Positions 9,194 through 17,924 of a stretch of 64,000 bases of DNA are shown here, piece by piece. Numbering within the stretch: position 1 is the stretch's first letter; each line of letters begins with the position of its first letter. The notes beneath the pieces are model-generated. The model ran no database searches and was not told where the DNA came from. It saw only the letters and a program-made list of their open reading frames with translations. This DNA is from Massilia sp. WG5. Its GTDB lineage: Bacteria; Pseudomonadota; Gammaproteobacteria; Burkholderiales; Burkholderiaceae_D. A program made the translations under genes and the position numbers. The DNA is taken from contig NZ_CP012640.2 in assembly GCF_001412595.2 (NCBI RefSeq), positions 558,001-622,000 on the forward strand, given 5' to 3'.

Positions 9194-10000
9194 TCAGAAG
9201 TTACGGGTCAGGGTCAGGACGACGGCGCGACGGGCGACGTTGGCCACGGCCGGGCGGCCATCCGCGCGCGCGACGCCGGTGGTATACCGGTCGTAGGCGC
9301 CGCTGCCGCCGAATGCGCGGGTGTAGGCGAGCGCGCCGACCCAGCCGCCGTCGAACTTCCTGCCGAGCCCTGCGCGCACGTCGCGCCAGTCCCACATGCC
9401 GTTGCCGGCGCCGGCCACGCGGCCATCGCCGGCGTGCAGCTGCAGCGTGAACGCATTACCGAGCTCGTGATTCGCGCCGATGTCGAGGTAGCCGGTGCCG
9501 CGCGCGTCGGTGATGCCGAAGAAGTCGCGGCTGAAGGTGTAGTTGTATTTGGCGTACAACGATTTCCAGCTCAGGCCGGCCTGCAGTTCGCCGTAGTCGT
9601 AGCTGGTATTCGTGCTGGACACGCGTGCGCCGGGGTAGCTGTACCAGGTCAGGGTGGCGTTGTAGCCGATCGGGCCGGCGGCGCCGGCGTAGCCCGCGTA
9701 GAGGTCGAGTTCGGCGCTGCCGTTCTCGACGAAGCGCTCGTCGATGCCGGAGCCCCAGGCGCCGACACTCCAGCCCTGCGGCGAGCTGTAGTCGACGCCG
9801 GCCTGCACGGCCGGGCGCCCCCAGCTCTGGCGGATCCCGCGCGACACATATTGCGAGGCGACGGTGACGGAGCCGCTCCAGGGCGAGGCGGCGGCGGACT
9901 CCGCGATGGGGGGTTCGGCGGCGTGGAGCGGCCCGGCGGCGAGCAGGCCTGCGGCCAGTGGCAAGGCGGCGAACGCCAGGTTCCGTTGAGCGGAGCGCAT
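9194..10000 (-). CDS. TorF family putative porin
   Basis: A 268-residue outer-membrane beta-barrel protein of the TorF-type family (TIGR02001-like). It has a signal peptide ending near the LHAAEPP segment, the family hallmark [13 protein letters not shown] in the first strands, alternating aromatic strands, and a C-terminal strand ending in Phe as needed for barrel assembly. The start at 10000 follows AGGAT at suitable spacing; the open frame upstream has no signal peptide. It lies ten bases upstream of the chemoreceptor and is likely co-transcribed with it, hinting that the pore may admit the ligand sensed by the receptor. Confidence 0.85.
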   Translation of the reverse strand: MRSAQRNLAFAALPLAAGLLAAGPLHAAEPPIAESAAASPWSGSVTVASQYVSRGIRQSWGRPAVQAGVDYSSPQGWSVGAWGSGIDERFVENGSAELDLYAGYAGAAGPIGYNATLTWYSYPGARVSSTNTSYDYGELQAGLSWKSLYAKYNYTFSRDFFGITDARGTGYLDIGANHELGNAFTLQLHAGDGRVAGAGNGMWDWRDVRAGLGRKFDGGWVGALAYTRAFGGSGAYDRYTTGVARADGRPAVANVARRAVVLTLTRNF

Positions 10001-10046
10001 GGTATATCCTGAGATCGAGAGTGCAAAGAAATTCCTGGCGGAAATT

Positions 10047-10087
10047 TTATGCGATCGACATAAGTCAAACGTATTTCCATGTGGAAA
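10047..10087. promoter_or_regulatory. Two inverted repeats upstream of the porin gene
   Basis: TTATG (10047-10051) and CATAA (10059-10063) flank a seven-base spacer. A little further upstream TTTCCA (10074-10079) and TGGAAA (10082-10087) form a second inverted repeat. Both lie 50-90 bases ahead of the porin start in an AT-rich stretch, as expected for regulator binding sites. No regulator can be assigned. Confidence 0.3.
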
Positions 10088-10210
10088 AACCAATGCTTTT
10101 TTGCAGGCGTGCGACCCGGATACAACAGTTCGGCGTCTTGTCGTAGCAGCCTGTAAATTCCAGGCTTAACTGTCTGCAAACTCAGGAGTTTTTGTGACGG
10201 CGGCGCTCGG

Positions 10211-10246
10211 CGGCCGCGCGCCGCGCATGGGGCGCGGGCGCGGCCG
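10211..10246. terminator. GC-rich hairpin downstream of hppD
   Basis: CGGCCGCGC at 10211-10219 and GCGCGGCCG at 10238-10246 form a perfect 9-bp stem ten bases beyond the hppD stop codon. No T-run follows in the leftward direction, so termination may be inefficient or Rho-assisted. Confidence 0.4.
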
Positions 10247-10255
10247 CAGGAGGGA

Positions 10256-11347
10256 TCAGGCGGCGGTTTTGAGCGCGCCGCGCTTGAGCTGGTCGCGCTC
10301 CATCGATTCGAACAGGGCCTTGAAGTTACCCTCGCCGAAGCCCTCGTCGCCCTTGCGCTGGATGAACTCGAAGAACACCGGGCCGAGCTGGTTTTCCGAG
10401 AAGATCTGCAGCAGCAGGCGCTTCGAATCGCCTTCGACCTTGCCGTCCACCAGCAGGCCGCGCGCCTTCAGGGCGCCGACGTCTTCGCCGTGGCCAGGCA
10501 GGCGGCCTTCCAGCATCTCGTAATAGGTTTCCGGCGGCGCCGCCATCAGCGGGATGCCGGCGGCGCGCAGGCCGTCGACGGTGGCGAAGATGTCTTCGCT
10601 CAGCAGGGCGATGTGCTGGATGCCTTCGCCATTGAAGCGCAGCAGGAATTCCTCGATCTGGCCGCCGCCGCTCTTCGATTCCTCGTTCAGCGGGATCCGG
10701 ATCTTGCCGTCCGGCGCCGTCATCGCCTTCGAGGTCAGGCCGGTGTACTCGCCCTGGATGTCGAAGTAGCGGATCTCGCGGAAGTTGAACAGCTTCTCGT
10801 AGAAACCGGCCCAGTAGGCCATGCGGCCGCGGTAGACGTTGTGGGTCAGGTGGTCGATGATCTTCAGGCCATGCCCCTTCGGATTGCGCTCGACGCCGGC
10901 GATGAATTCGAAGTCGATGTCATAGATCGACTTGCCGGTGCTGTCGCCTTCGTCGAAGCGGTCGATCAGGTACAGCGGCGCGCCGCCGATGCCCTTGATG
11001 GCCGGCAGGCGCAGTTCCATCGGGCCGGTCGGGATCTCCATCGGGATCGCGCCCAGTTCCAGCGCACGGGCATAGGCCTTGTGCGAATCCTTGACGCGGA
11101 AGGCCATGCCGCAGGCCGACGGGCCGTGTTCAAAGGCGAAATACGCGGCGGCGCTCTTCGGCTCGTTGTTGACGATGAAGTTGATGTCGCCCTGGCGGTA
11201 CAGCACCACATCCTTCGAACGGTGCACGGCGACCTTGGTGAAGCCCAGCTTCTCGAAGATGGGTTCGAGCAGGCCCGGTGTCGGCGAAGCGAATTCCACG
11301 AACTCGAAGCCCATCAGGCCCATCGGATTCTCAAACAGGTCAGCCAT
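10256..11347 (-). CDS. hppD: 4-hydroxyphenylpyruvate dioxygenase
   Basis: Fe(II)-dependent dioxygenase (363 residues) that converts 4-hydroxyphenylpyruvate to homogentisate in tyrosine catabolism. It is built of two vicinal-oxygen-chelate modules. Metal-ligand segments are seen: IDHLTHNV and [10 protein letters not shown] (the two His) and FFEFIQRKG (the Glu). The conserved C-terminal [11 protein letters not shown] helix that closes the active site is present. The start is supported by GAGGATAAG. It is encoded opposite to homogentisate dioxygenase, with a LysR regulator gene between them. Confidence 0.96.
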   Translation of the reverse strand: MADLFENPMGLMGFEFVEFASPTPGLLEPIFEKLGFTKVAVHRSKDVVLYRQGDINFIVNNEPKSAAAYFAFEHGPSACGMAFRVKDSHKAYARALELGAIPMEIPTGPMELRLPAIKGIGGAPLYLIDRFDEGDSTGKSIYDIDFEFIAGVERNPKGHGLKIIDHLTHNVYRGRMAYWAGFYEKLFNFREIRYFDIQGEYTGLTSKAMTAPDGKIRIPLNEESKSGGGQIEEFLLRFNGEGIQHIALLSEDIFATVDGLRAAGIPLMAAPPETYYEMLEGRLPGHGEDVGALKARGLLVDGKVEGDSKRLLLQIFSENQLGPVFFEFIQRKGDEGFGEGNFKALFESMERDQLKRGALKTAA

Positions 11348-11377
11348 TGTCTTATCCTCTATTCATTTGGTTATGTG

Positions 11378-12283
11378 CTACTCGGCGAACACGTCCGCAA
11401 TCAGCCCCCGCAGCCACTGGATGCCAGGGTCGTGGTTGAAGCGCCGGTGCCAGAAGACATTCGTCTGCAAGGTCGGCAATTGCAGCGGCGGTTCGATCCA
11501 CTTCAGTCCGAAGGGCGCCGCGGCGCTTTCTGCAAGCTTTTGCGGCACCGTCACCACCAGGTCGGACGTGGCGACGATATACGGCACCGCGGTGAAATGC
11601 GGTACCCGGAACCGGGCCTGGCCGGTCACTCCGGCCTTGTCGAGCAGCACGTTGATCCGGTCGTAAGGGCTCTGGGCCGCGTCCACGATCAGGTGCATCG
11701 CCTGCACGAAGCGCGCCAGGTCCACCGTGCCCGATGCCAGCGGATGCCCCTTGCGGAACATGCTGACGAAAGGTTGCCGGAACAACTGGCGCTGGTACAG
11801 GGCTTCCGACACCTCCTCGAAGGCGCCGATCGCCAGGTCCACCCTGCCCGTCTCCATGTCGTCCTTCAGGCTCAGCGGGTTCGCACGTTTCGACGCGATC
11901 TCCACGTTCGGCGCCAGCGTCCGGCAGCGCTCGATCAGCACCGGCATGAAATACACCTCGCCGACGTCGGTCATGGCCAGCGTGAAGCGGCGCGTACTCG
12001 TGGCCGGCTCGAAGCGGCTGCGCTGGCTCAACGCCAGCGCCACCTGGGCCATCGCGGCGCCGATCGGCTCGGCCATCTGCTGCGCCAGCGGGGTCGGCTG
12101 CATGCCGTGCGCGGTACGCACGAACAATTCGTCGCCGAAGGTGCGGCGCAGGCGCGCCAGCGCATTGCTGACGGCGGACTGGGTCAGGCCGAGGCGGCGC
12201 GCCGCGCCGGAAATCTGGCGCTCGCGGTACACCTCCTGGAACACGGACAACAGGTTCAGGTCGATGCTAGACGGTTCGATCAT
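11378..12283 (-). CDS. LysR family transcriptional regulator of tyrosine catabolism (inferred)
   Basis: A 301-residue LysR-type regulator. The N-terminal winged helix-turn-helix covers about residues 8-67 (SGAARRLGLTQSAVSNALARL region), followed by a substrate-binding domain of the usual size. It lies between hppD (same strand, 30 bp downstream) and hmgA (divergent), so it is the obvious candidate to control both in response to tyrosine, 4-hydroxyphenylpyruvate or homogentisate. That ligand assignment is inference from position. A T-N11-A type box lies just upstream of its start. Confidence 0.9.
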   Translation of the reverse strand: MIEPSSIDLNLLSVFQEVYRERQISGAARRLGLTQSAVSNALARLRRTFGDELFVRTAHGMQPTPLAQQMAEPIGAAMAQVALALSQRSRFEPATSTRRFTLAMTDVGEVYFMPVLIERCRTLAPNVEIASKRANPLSLKDDMETGRVDLAIGAFEEVSEALYQRQLFRQPFVSMFRKGHPLASGTVDLARFVQAMHLIVDAAQSPYDRINVLLDKAGVTGQARFRVPHFTAVPYIVATSDLVVTVPQKLAESAAAPFGLKWIEPPLQLPTLQTNVFWHRRFNHDPGIQWLRGLIADVFAE

Positions 12284-12297
12284 GCGCTCGATAGTGT

Positions 12298-12314
12298 TAT
12301 TGATGACCTGAATA
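12298..12314. promoter_or_regulatory. Candidate LysR binding box
   Basis: TATT-N9-AATA in the AT-rich 114-bp gap between the LysR gene and hmgA fits the T-N11-A consensus of LysR-type regulators and is positioned to act on both divergent genes. The match is short and could be coincidental. Confidence 0.35.
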
Positions 12315-12397
12315 GTCTACATTTTTATATTCACCTCGTAAAATCCGCAAGTCTCCTCTACAGTGATAGAAATGCCACGTATTGATTGGAGATCGTC

Positions 12398-13714
12398 TTG
12401 ACAGCAACGTCCGCACCGACCGGCTACATGAGCGGTTTCGGCAACGAATTCGCCACCGAAGCCCTGCCCGGCGCCCTGCCCGCGCATCGCAATTCGCCGC
12501 AGCGGGTGGCCTACGGCCTGTACGCCGAGCAGATCTCCGGCACCGCTTTCACCGCCCCGCGCGCCCACAACCGCCGCTCCTGGCTGTACCGGATCCGTCC
12601 GGCGGCCATGCACGGTCCCTTCCTTCCTGTCGAACAGCCCGCCATCGCGGCCAGCTTCGAGGGCCTGGCGGCCTCGCCCAACCAGATGCGCTGGAGCCCG
12701 CTGCCGATTCCCGCGATCGACGCGCCCACCGACTTCGTCGACGGCCTGGTGACCATGGCCGGGAACGGCGCGCCGGGCGCGATGGCCGGCTGCGCGATCC
12801 ACCTGTACGCGGCCAACCGGCCGATGACGGGCCGCTATTTCTACAGCGCCGACGGCGAGCTGCTGGTGGTGCCGCAGCAGGGCCGGCTGCGCATCGCCAC
12901 CGAGCTCGGACTGCTCGAGCTCGAGCCGCAGCAGATCGCCGTGATCCCGCGCGGCGTGCGCTTTGCCGTCGACCTGCCCGACGGCGCGGCGCGCGGCTAC
13001 GTGTGCGAGAACTTCGGGGCCCTGCTGCGCCTGCCCGACCTGGGGCCGATCGGCTCCAACGGCCTGGCGAATCCGCGCGATTTCCTGAGCCCGGTGGCGC
13101 GCTACGAGGATGTCGAAGGCGACTTCGAACTGGTGGCGAAATTCGGCGGCCGCCTGTGGAAGGCGCCGATCGCCCACTCGCCGCTCGACGTGGTCGCCTG
13201 GCACGGCAACTATGCGCCCTACAAGTACGACCTGCGCCACTTCAACACCATCGGCTCGATCAGCTACGACCACCCGGACCCCTCGATCTTCCTGGTGCTG
13301 CACGCGCCCACCAGCGTGCCGGGCGTCGACGACCTCGACTTCGTGATCTTCCCGCCGCGCTGGCTGGCCGGCGAGGACACCTTCCGTCCGCCCTGGTTCC
13401 ACCGCAATGTCGCCAGCGAGTTCATGGGCCTGATCCACGGCGCCTACGACGCCAAGGCCGAAGGCTTCGTCCCGGGCGGCGCCAGCCTGCACAACTGCAT
13501 GAGCGGCCACGGCCCGGACGCCGCCACCTTCGACAAGGCCAGCAACGCGGACACCAGCAAGCCGGTCAAGGTGCTCGATACCATGGCCTTCATGTTCGAG
13601 ACGCGCACCCCGATCGCCGCCACGCCGTATGCGCTGGACTCGCCGCAGCTGCAGCGCAACTACCAGGATTGCTGGGCCGGGATCGGCAAGCGCTTCGATC
13701 CGCATCGCCCCTGA
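12398..13714 (+). CDS. hmgA: Homogentisate 1,2-dioxygenase
   Basis: Ring-cleaving dioxygenase (438 residues) that opens homogentisate to maleylacetoacetate. The iron ligands are all present within one conserved stretch: the His of WFHRN, the Glu of ASEFMG, and the His of MSGHGPD. The start is a TTG at 12398, with GGAG six bases upstream; another TTG at 12386 would place the ribosome binding site inside the gene. The next pathway genes, maleylacetoacetate isomerase and fumarylacetoacetase, are not nearby and must be elsewhere. Confidence 0.96.
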   Translation: MTATSAPTGYMSGFGNEFATEALPGALPAHRNSPQRVAYGLYAEQISGTAFTAPRAHNRRSWLYRIRPAAMHGPFLPVEQPAIAASFEGLAASPNQMRWSPLPIPAIDAPTDFVDGLVTMAGNGAPGAMAGCAIHLYAANRPMTGRYFYSADGELLVVPQQGRLRIATELGLLELEPQQIAVIPRGVRFAVDLPDGAARGYVCENFGALLRLPDLGPIGSNGLANPRDFLSPVARYEDVEGDFELVAKFGGRLWKAPIAHSPLDVVAWHGNYAPYKYDLRHFNTIGSISYDHPDPSIFLVLHAPTSVPGVDDLDFVIFPPRWLAGEDTFRPPWFHRNVASEFMGLIHGAYDAKAEGFVPGGASLHNCMSGHGPDAATFDKASNADTSKPVKVLDTMAFMFETRTPIAATPYALDSPQLQRNYQDCWAGIGKRFDPHRP

Positions 13715-13771
13715 TGCCCGGGGCGGCAAGGGCTTGCTGTATGATGCGGCCCCGGATCACGAAACCTGCAT

Positions 13772-14407
13772 ATGCTCATCATCACCATCAAACAAGGCAA
13801 GGAAAAAGACATCCTGTCCGGCAATCCCTGGATCTACCTCTCGGCCATCGACAAGGTCGAGGGGCGGCCCCAGGAGCGCGGCAAGCCCGGCGCCACCGCC
13901 GTCGTGCAGTCCTCGTCGCGCCAGTTCCTGGCGCGCGCCGCGTATAACGCCCGGTCGCAGATCGCAGCCCGCGTCTGGACCCTGCGCGAGGACGAGCCGG
14001 TCGACCACGCGATGATCAAGCGCCGGGTGCAGGCGGCGGTCGCGCGCCGCGCCGGCGCCTTGCAGGGCGCCGATCCGCAAGCCCTGGTGCAGGTGGTCGA
14101 TGGCGAGAAAGACGGCTTGCCGGGCCTCGTCGTCCACAGCTATGGCGGCACCGGCGGCTACCTGGTATGCCAGTTCAATGCTGCCGGGGTCGATTTGTGG
14201 AAAGTGACCATCGTCCAGGCCTTGCTGGCGGCGACGGGCTGCCGCAACGTGTTCGAACGCAGCGACGAGCTGGTGCGCAAGGGCGAAGGCCTGCCCGTGA
14301 TCTGGCGCGCACTGGCCGGCGACGAACCGCCCCAGCGCCTGATGGTGCGCGATGGCGCGCGCCTGCTGCCGACCGATATCCGCACGGGTTTCGTCTATCC
14401 GCGCTGA
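13772..14407 (+). pseudogene. RlmI-like rRNA methyltransferase, truncated before the catalytic domain
   Basis: The 211 residues match the N-terminal half of class I SAM-dependent 23S rRNA cytosine methyltransferases of the RlmI/YccW family: a PUA domain at about 1-75 (NPWIYLSAIDKVEG) and the central EEHAD-like subdomain (VDGEKDGLPGL, then FERSD and VRKGEGLP). In the family the chain continues through a DxRxGHKTGFYLDQR junction into a Rossmann methyltransferase domain, about 390 residues in total. Here the frame ends at DIRTGFVYPR, just where that junction should be, and the next gene starts 74 bp later with no methyltransferase remnant. It is therefore probably inactive as a methyltransferase. 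A retained RNA-binding role is possible but unproven. Confidence 0.75.
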
Positions 14408-14416
14408 AGCTTGAAT

Positions 14417-14436
14417 CGTGCGCCCGTTGGCGCACG
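14417..14436. terminator. Hairpin after the truncated rlmI-like gene
   Basis: CGTGCGCC and GGCGCACG form a perfect 8-bp stem with a CGTT loop nine bases after the stop codon. No T-run follows, so termination is likely but not certain. Confidence 0.45.
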
Positions 14437-14481
14437 CTCCCCAGCATGCGATGATCAGGCTGACAACTGACGGGACCGCGC

Positions 14482-15798
14482 ATGGCAGACATCATCATCA
14501 TCCTCGCCCTCATATTACTTAACGGCATCTTCGCGATGTCGGAACTGGCCGTGGTCTCGGCCAAGCGCCTGCGGCTCGAAAAGATGGCGCTCGACGGCAG
14601 CGCCGGCGCCCCCGCCGCGATCGCCCTGTCCGAAGACCCGAGCCGCTTCCTCTCCACGGTCCAGGTCGGCATTACCCTGATCGGCATCTTCAATGGCGCG
14701 TTCGGCGAAGCTTCGCTGGTGGCGCGCATGACGCCCGGCCTGGCGGCGGCCGGCATCCCCGAAGAGTACGCGCGGCCGACGGCGCTGACGGTGGTCGTGG
14801 TCGGCATCACCTTCGCGTCCATCGTGCTGGGCGAACTGGTGCCCAAGCGCATCGCCATCCTCTACCCGGAAATCCTGGCCAGCCGTATCGCGCGGCCGAT
14901 GAAGGGCCTGTCGCGCCTGATGCACCCGTTCGTGCAATTGCTGTCCCTGACCACCGACTTCATCATGCGCCTGCTCGGCATGCGCCACCACAAGGACGAG
15001 ACGCCGACCGAGGAAGAAGTCACCGGCATGATCCGCGAGAGCACCGACGCTGGCGTGTTCGAGCGCGCCGAATACGACATCGCCGCGCGCGCCCTGCGCC
15101 TGGACGACTGGCACCTGCGCGCGCTGATGACGCCGCGGGTCGACCTCGAATTCCTCGACCTCGGCGAGCCGCTCGACAGGAACCTGGCGCGCATCGCCGA
15201 GATTCCCTACGCCCGCTTCCCCGTCTACCGCGGCGACCGCTCTCAGGTGCTGGGCATCGTCAACGCGCGCGACCTGTTCCGCCAGGCGATCCGCAAGGGC
15301 TCGCTGCAGCAGATCGACATCGAGGCCGAACTCGACGCGCCCCTGTACGTGCCCGATTCGGTGAGCGCGATCGACCTGCTCGAACTGCTCAAGAAGAACC
15401 ACGCCGAGCTGGCGATGGTGGTCGACGAGTACGGCGAGATCCAGGGCATGATCACCCTCACCGACGTGATGACGGCGCTGGTCGGCGAAGTGCCGGCGAT
15501 GGACGACGAGGAAGCGCCGGACGCGGTGCAGCGCGAAGACGGCAGCTGGCTGATGGACGGCAGCACGGTGCTGGACCGCTTCCGCTACCTCACCGGCGCC
15601 GAGCTCGAATTCCCGGACGAAGGCTCGGATTCCTACCATACGCTGGCCGGCTTCATCCTCTACCAGTTCGGCTACATCCCGAAGGCCGGCGAGTACCTGG
15701 ACTGGCAGGGCTGGCGCTTCGAAGTGGTCGACATGGACGGCAACCGCATCGACCGCCTGCTGGTCCTGCCCGCGGCGCCCGGCGCGGCGCCCGCCTGA
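14482..15798 (+). CDS. CNNM/CorC-type membrane protein (hemolysin family, DUF21-CBS-CorC_HlyC)
   Basis: A 438-residue inner-membrane protein of the CNNM/CorC (YfjD/TlyC-like) family, implicated in magnesium or cobalt efflux. Domains in order: a DUF21 transmembrane module (about 1-190, beginning IIIILALILLNGIFAMSELA and including the SIVLGELVPKR signature), two CBS domains (about 210-340, with LMTPR and VVDEYGEIQG motifs), and a C-terminal CorC_HlyC domain (about 350-430). The hemolysin label of the family is historical. It stands alone, 74 bp after the truncated rlmI-like gene. Confidence 0.9.
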   Translation: MADIIIILALILLNGIFAMSELAVVSAKRLRLEKMALDGSAGAPAAIALSEDPSRFLSTVQVGITLIGIFNGAFGEASLVARMTPGLAAAGIPEEYARPTALTVVVVGITFASIVLGELVPKRIAILYPEILASRIARPMKGLSRLMHPFVQLLSLTTDFIMRLLGMRHHKDETPTEEEVTGMIRESTDAGVFERAEYDIAARALRLDDWHLRALMTPRVDLEFLDLGEPLDRNLARIAEIPYARFPVYRGDRSQVLGIVNARDLFRQAIRKGSLQQIDIEAELDAPLYVPDSVSAIDLLELLKKNHAELAMVVDEYGEIQGMITLTDVMTALVGEVPAMDDEEAPDAVQREDGSWLMDGSTVLDRFRYLTGAELEFPDEGSDSYHTLAGFILYQFGYIPKAGEYLDWQGWRFEVVDMDGNRIDRLLVLPAAPGAAPA

Positions 15799-15851
15799 AC
15801 GGAACCGCCGGGCAGGCTCCCGGTCTACTGCTGAACCCACGAGGAGATCGT

Positions 15852-16634
15852 ATGGACTGCAAGAAGCGCACCGCCATCGCCTTCGCCATCATCGGCGCCG
15901 TCGCCGCCGCGGCCACCGCGAACGCCCAGGACTCGAAGTCCCAGGTCGCGCCCGCCGGCGAGGCCAAGTCCCCCGGGACCCGCGCCCTGGAAGCCGGCGC
16001 CAGGGTCTTGCAGCGCAACGCACCGCTGGCGAAGTTCGACGTCTACCTGAACGGCTTCCATCCGATGAAGGACAATCCGGACCAGCAGGTCGAAGCCCAT
16101 CACTACTGCCACCAGGTCAACGAAGACCTGGCCCAGTGCGCGCTGTTCGACGGCAACACCAGCAACGCCAACCTGAACGGCATCGAGTACATCATCTCCG
16201 AAAAGCTGTTCAATACCCTGCCCGAGGAAGAGCGCCGCTTCTGGCACCCGCACAACGGCGAGATCCTCAGCGGGCAGCTGGTTGCGCCCGGCATCCCGGA
16301 CGCCGCCGAGCACGCGCTCATGAAAAAGAAGATCAACAGTTACGGCAAGACCTGGCATGTGTGGAACACCGGCGCCAACGGCAAGCGCGGCGACAGCCTG
16401 CCCCTCGGCCCCGCCATGCTGGCCTGGTCCTTCAACCGCGACGGCGAGATGCTGCCCAACCTGCAGGAAGAGCGCGACACCCGCATGAAGATCGACACCG
16501 CGAAAAAGCGCAGGGAGCGCGCCGACCTGCGCCGGCTGGCAAGGCCGCAGTCGGGCGTGGACGACCTGAAGGGCAAGTTCGGACGTCCGGCCCAGGACAT
16601 ACCCGGCGTCAGCGATAGTCGGACTCGACAATAG
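15852..16634 (+). CDS. OBAP family (DUF1264) protein with signal peptide
   Basis: A 260-residue secreted or periplasmic protein related to plant oil-body-associated proteins (OBAP, DUF1264). Following a signal peptide (cut near ANAQDS), the core contains the family hallmarks [31 protein letters not shown] and the [17 protein letters not shown] segment, then a charged C-terminal tail rich in Arg and Asp. The function in bacteria is unknown. GAGGAG sits about seven bases ahead of the start. The stop codon lies inside the operator of the following sulfur operon, so read-through from this gene would cross that operator. Confidence 0.8.
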   Translation: MDCKKRTAIAFAIIGAVAAAATANAQDSKSQVAPAGEAKSPGTRALEAGARVLQRNAPLAKFDVYLNGFHPMKDNPDQQVEAHHYCHQVNEDLAQCALFDGNTSNANLNGIEYIISEKLFNTLPEEERRFWHPHNGEILSGQLVAPGIPDAAEHALMKKKINSYGKTWHVWNTGANGKRGDSLPLGPAMLAWSFNRDGEMLPNLQEERDTRMKIDTAKKRRERADLRRLARPQSGVDDLKGKFGRPAQDIPGVSDSRTRQ

Positions 16635-16654
16635 TATATTGAAATATATACTAT
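16625..16654 (+). promoter_or_regulatory. BigR-type operator overlapping a sigma-70 promoter
   Basis: A perfect 9-bp inverted repeat, ATAGTATAT (16631-16639) and ATATACTAT (16646-16654), with a six-base spacer. A promoter fits over it: -35 TCGACA at 16625-16630 and -10 TATACT at 16647-16652, spaced by 16 bases. The repeat thus occupies the spacer and the -10 box, as known for the AT-rich palindromic operators of BigR/SqrR repressors. It lies 33 bp ahead of the ArsR-type gene. Confidence 0.75.
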
Positions 16655-16687
16655 CGTTTGATAGACTGAAGTCACGGACCACAAGTC

Positions 16688-17026
16688 ATGGAAGACAATA
16701 TCCGCGTTCCAGCCGGCCTCGACCCTGCCGCCATGCGTGTGGCCGCCACCCGGGCCGGCGGCATGCTGAAAGCCCTCGCCAATCCGGACCGCCTGCTCCT
16801 GCTCTGCCAGCTCACGCTGGGCGAGCAACGGGTCGGCGAACTCGAGAGCGTGCTCGACCTGCGCCAGCCCTCGCTGTCCCAGCAACTGGGCGTGCTGCGC
16901 CAGGAAGGGCTGGTCGCCACGCGCCGCGACGGCAAGCAGATCTATTACCGCATTGCCAGCGAACAGGCACTGGCCGTGCTGAAGCTGCTGTACCAGCTGT
17001 ATTGCAGGCAGGAGGAGGCCGCATGA
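16688..17026 (+). CDS. ArsR family persulfide-responsive repressor (BigR/SqrR type)
   Basis: A 112-residue winged-helix ArsR-type regulator. The recognition helix lies around [17 protein letters not shown] (residues about 60-76). Two cysteines, Cys40 and Cys106, fall at the positions that form the intramolecular di- or tetrasulfide in BigR and SqrR; no arsenic or cadmium metal-binding cysteine cluster is present. The upstream palindrome and the downstream YeeE/YedE and ETHE1-like genes match known BigR regulons. I infer that it represses this operon until reactive sulfur accumulates. It overlaps the next gene by four bases. Confidence 0.88.
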   Translation: MEDNIRVPAGLDPAAMRVAATRAGGMLKALANPDRLLLLCQLTLGEQRVGELESVLDLRQPSLSQQLGVLRQEGLVATRRDGKQIYYRIASEQALAVLKLLYQLYCRQEEAA

Positions 17027-17454
17027 ACATCGACTGGATCCACTTTACCCCGCTGAGCTCGTTCGCCGGCGGCCTGCTGATCGGGCTCGGCGCCGCCGTG
17101 CTGCTGCTCGCGAATGGCCGCATCGCCGGCATCAGCGGCATCGCCGGCGGCCTGCTGCGCCCGGCGCGCGGCGACATCGGCTGGCGCCTGGCATTCGTGC
17201 TCGGCCTGCTCGCCGCGCCGCTGGTCTGGCTGGCGATGCGCGCCATGCCGCCGGCCCAGATCGACCACGCGCCGGGGCTGCTGGCGCTCGGCGGCCTGCT
17301 GGTCGGCCTCGGCACGCGCTTCGGCAACGGCTGCACCAGCGGCCACGGCGTGTGCGGCATCGCCCGCCTCTCGCCCCGCTCGCTGGTCGCGACCGCGTGC
17401 TTCATGCTGGCGGGTTTCCTTACGGTCTACGTGGTGCGCCACGTCCTTGCCTGA
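17023..17454 (+). CDS. YeeE/YedE family sulfur transporter half, first copy
   Basis: A 143-residue membrane protein with about four helices, one half of a YeeE/YedE (TsuA/PmpA-like) sulfur-compound transporter. The signature [18 protein letters not shown] (around residues 93-110) carries the conserved cysteines proposed to relay thiosulfate or persulfide sulfur through the membrane. The ATG overlaps the repressor stop codon and follows GGAGGAGG. It pairs with the next gene. Confidence 0.88.
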   Translation: MNIDWIHFTPLSSFAGGLLIGLGAAVLLLANGRIAGISGIAGGLLRPARGDIGWRLAFVLGLLAAPLVWLAMRAMPPAQIDHAPGLLALGGLLVGLGTRFGNGCTSGHGVCGIARLSPRSLVATACFMLAGFLTVYVVRHVLA

Positions 17455-17468
17455 GCCGGGAGAACGCC

Positions 17469-17924
17469 ATGCCAATGATGACCGCCTTCCTCGCCGGACT
17501 GCTGTTCGGCTCCGGCCTGATCCTGTCGGGGATGAGCAACCCGGCCAAGGTGCTGGCCTTCCTCGATCTCGCCGGCCGCTGGGACCCCTCGCTGATGTTC
17601 GTGATGCTGGGCGCGATCCTGGTGGCCGCGATCGCCTTCCGTGTCGGCGGGGAGCGCGCCCGCACCGTGTTCGGCGGCCACATCCACATGCCGGGCGCAA
17701 GCGGCATCGACGCCCGCCTGGTGCTCGGCAGCGTGACCTTCGGGGTCGGCTGGGGGCTGGTCGGCTACTGCCCCGGTCCGGCCCTTACCAGCCTGAGCGT
17801 CGGCGGATGGCCGACGCTGCTGTTCGTGGCGGCGATGATCGCCGGCATGGTCGTGTTCGAAGCCGTCGAGCGCATCCTCGCCTGGCGCGCAGAGCGGCCG
17901 CATGCCGCGACGGAGCTTCCATGA
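17469..17924 (+). CDS. YeeE/YedE family sulfur transporter half, second copy
   Basis: A 151-residue membrane protein, the second half of the split YeeE/YedE transporter. Signatures are the N-terminal GLLFGSGLILSGMSNPAKVLAFLD segment (given here as family features SGMSNP and VLAFLD) and a later GWGLVGYCPGPAL loop holding the conserved cysteine. Split pairs of this kind are typical of BigR-controlled operons. The start follows GGGAG; the stop overlaps the start of the FAD monooxygenase by four bases, so the genes are translationally coupled. Confidence 0.88.
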   Translation: MPMMTAFLAGLLFGSGLILSGMSNPAKVLAFLDLAGRWDPSLMFVMLGAILVAAIAFRVGGERARTVFGGHIHMPGASGIDARLVLGSVTFGVGWGLVGYCPGPALTSLSVGGWPTLLFVAAMIAGMVVFEAVERILAWRAERPHAATELP

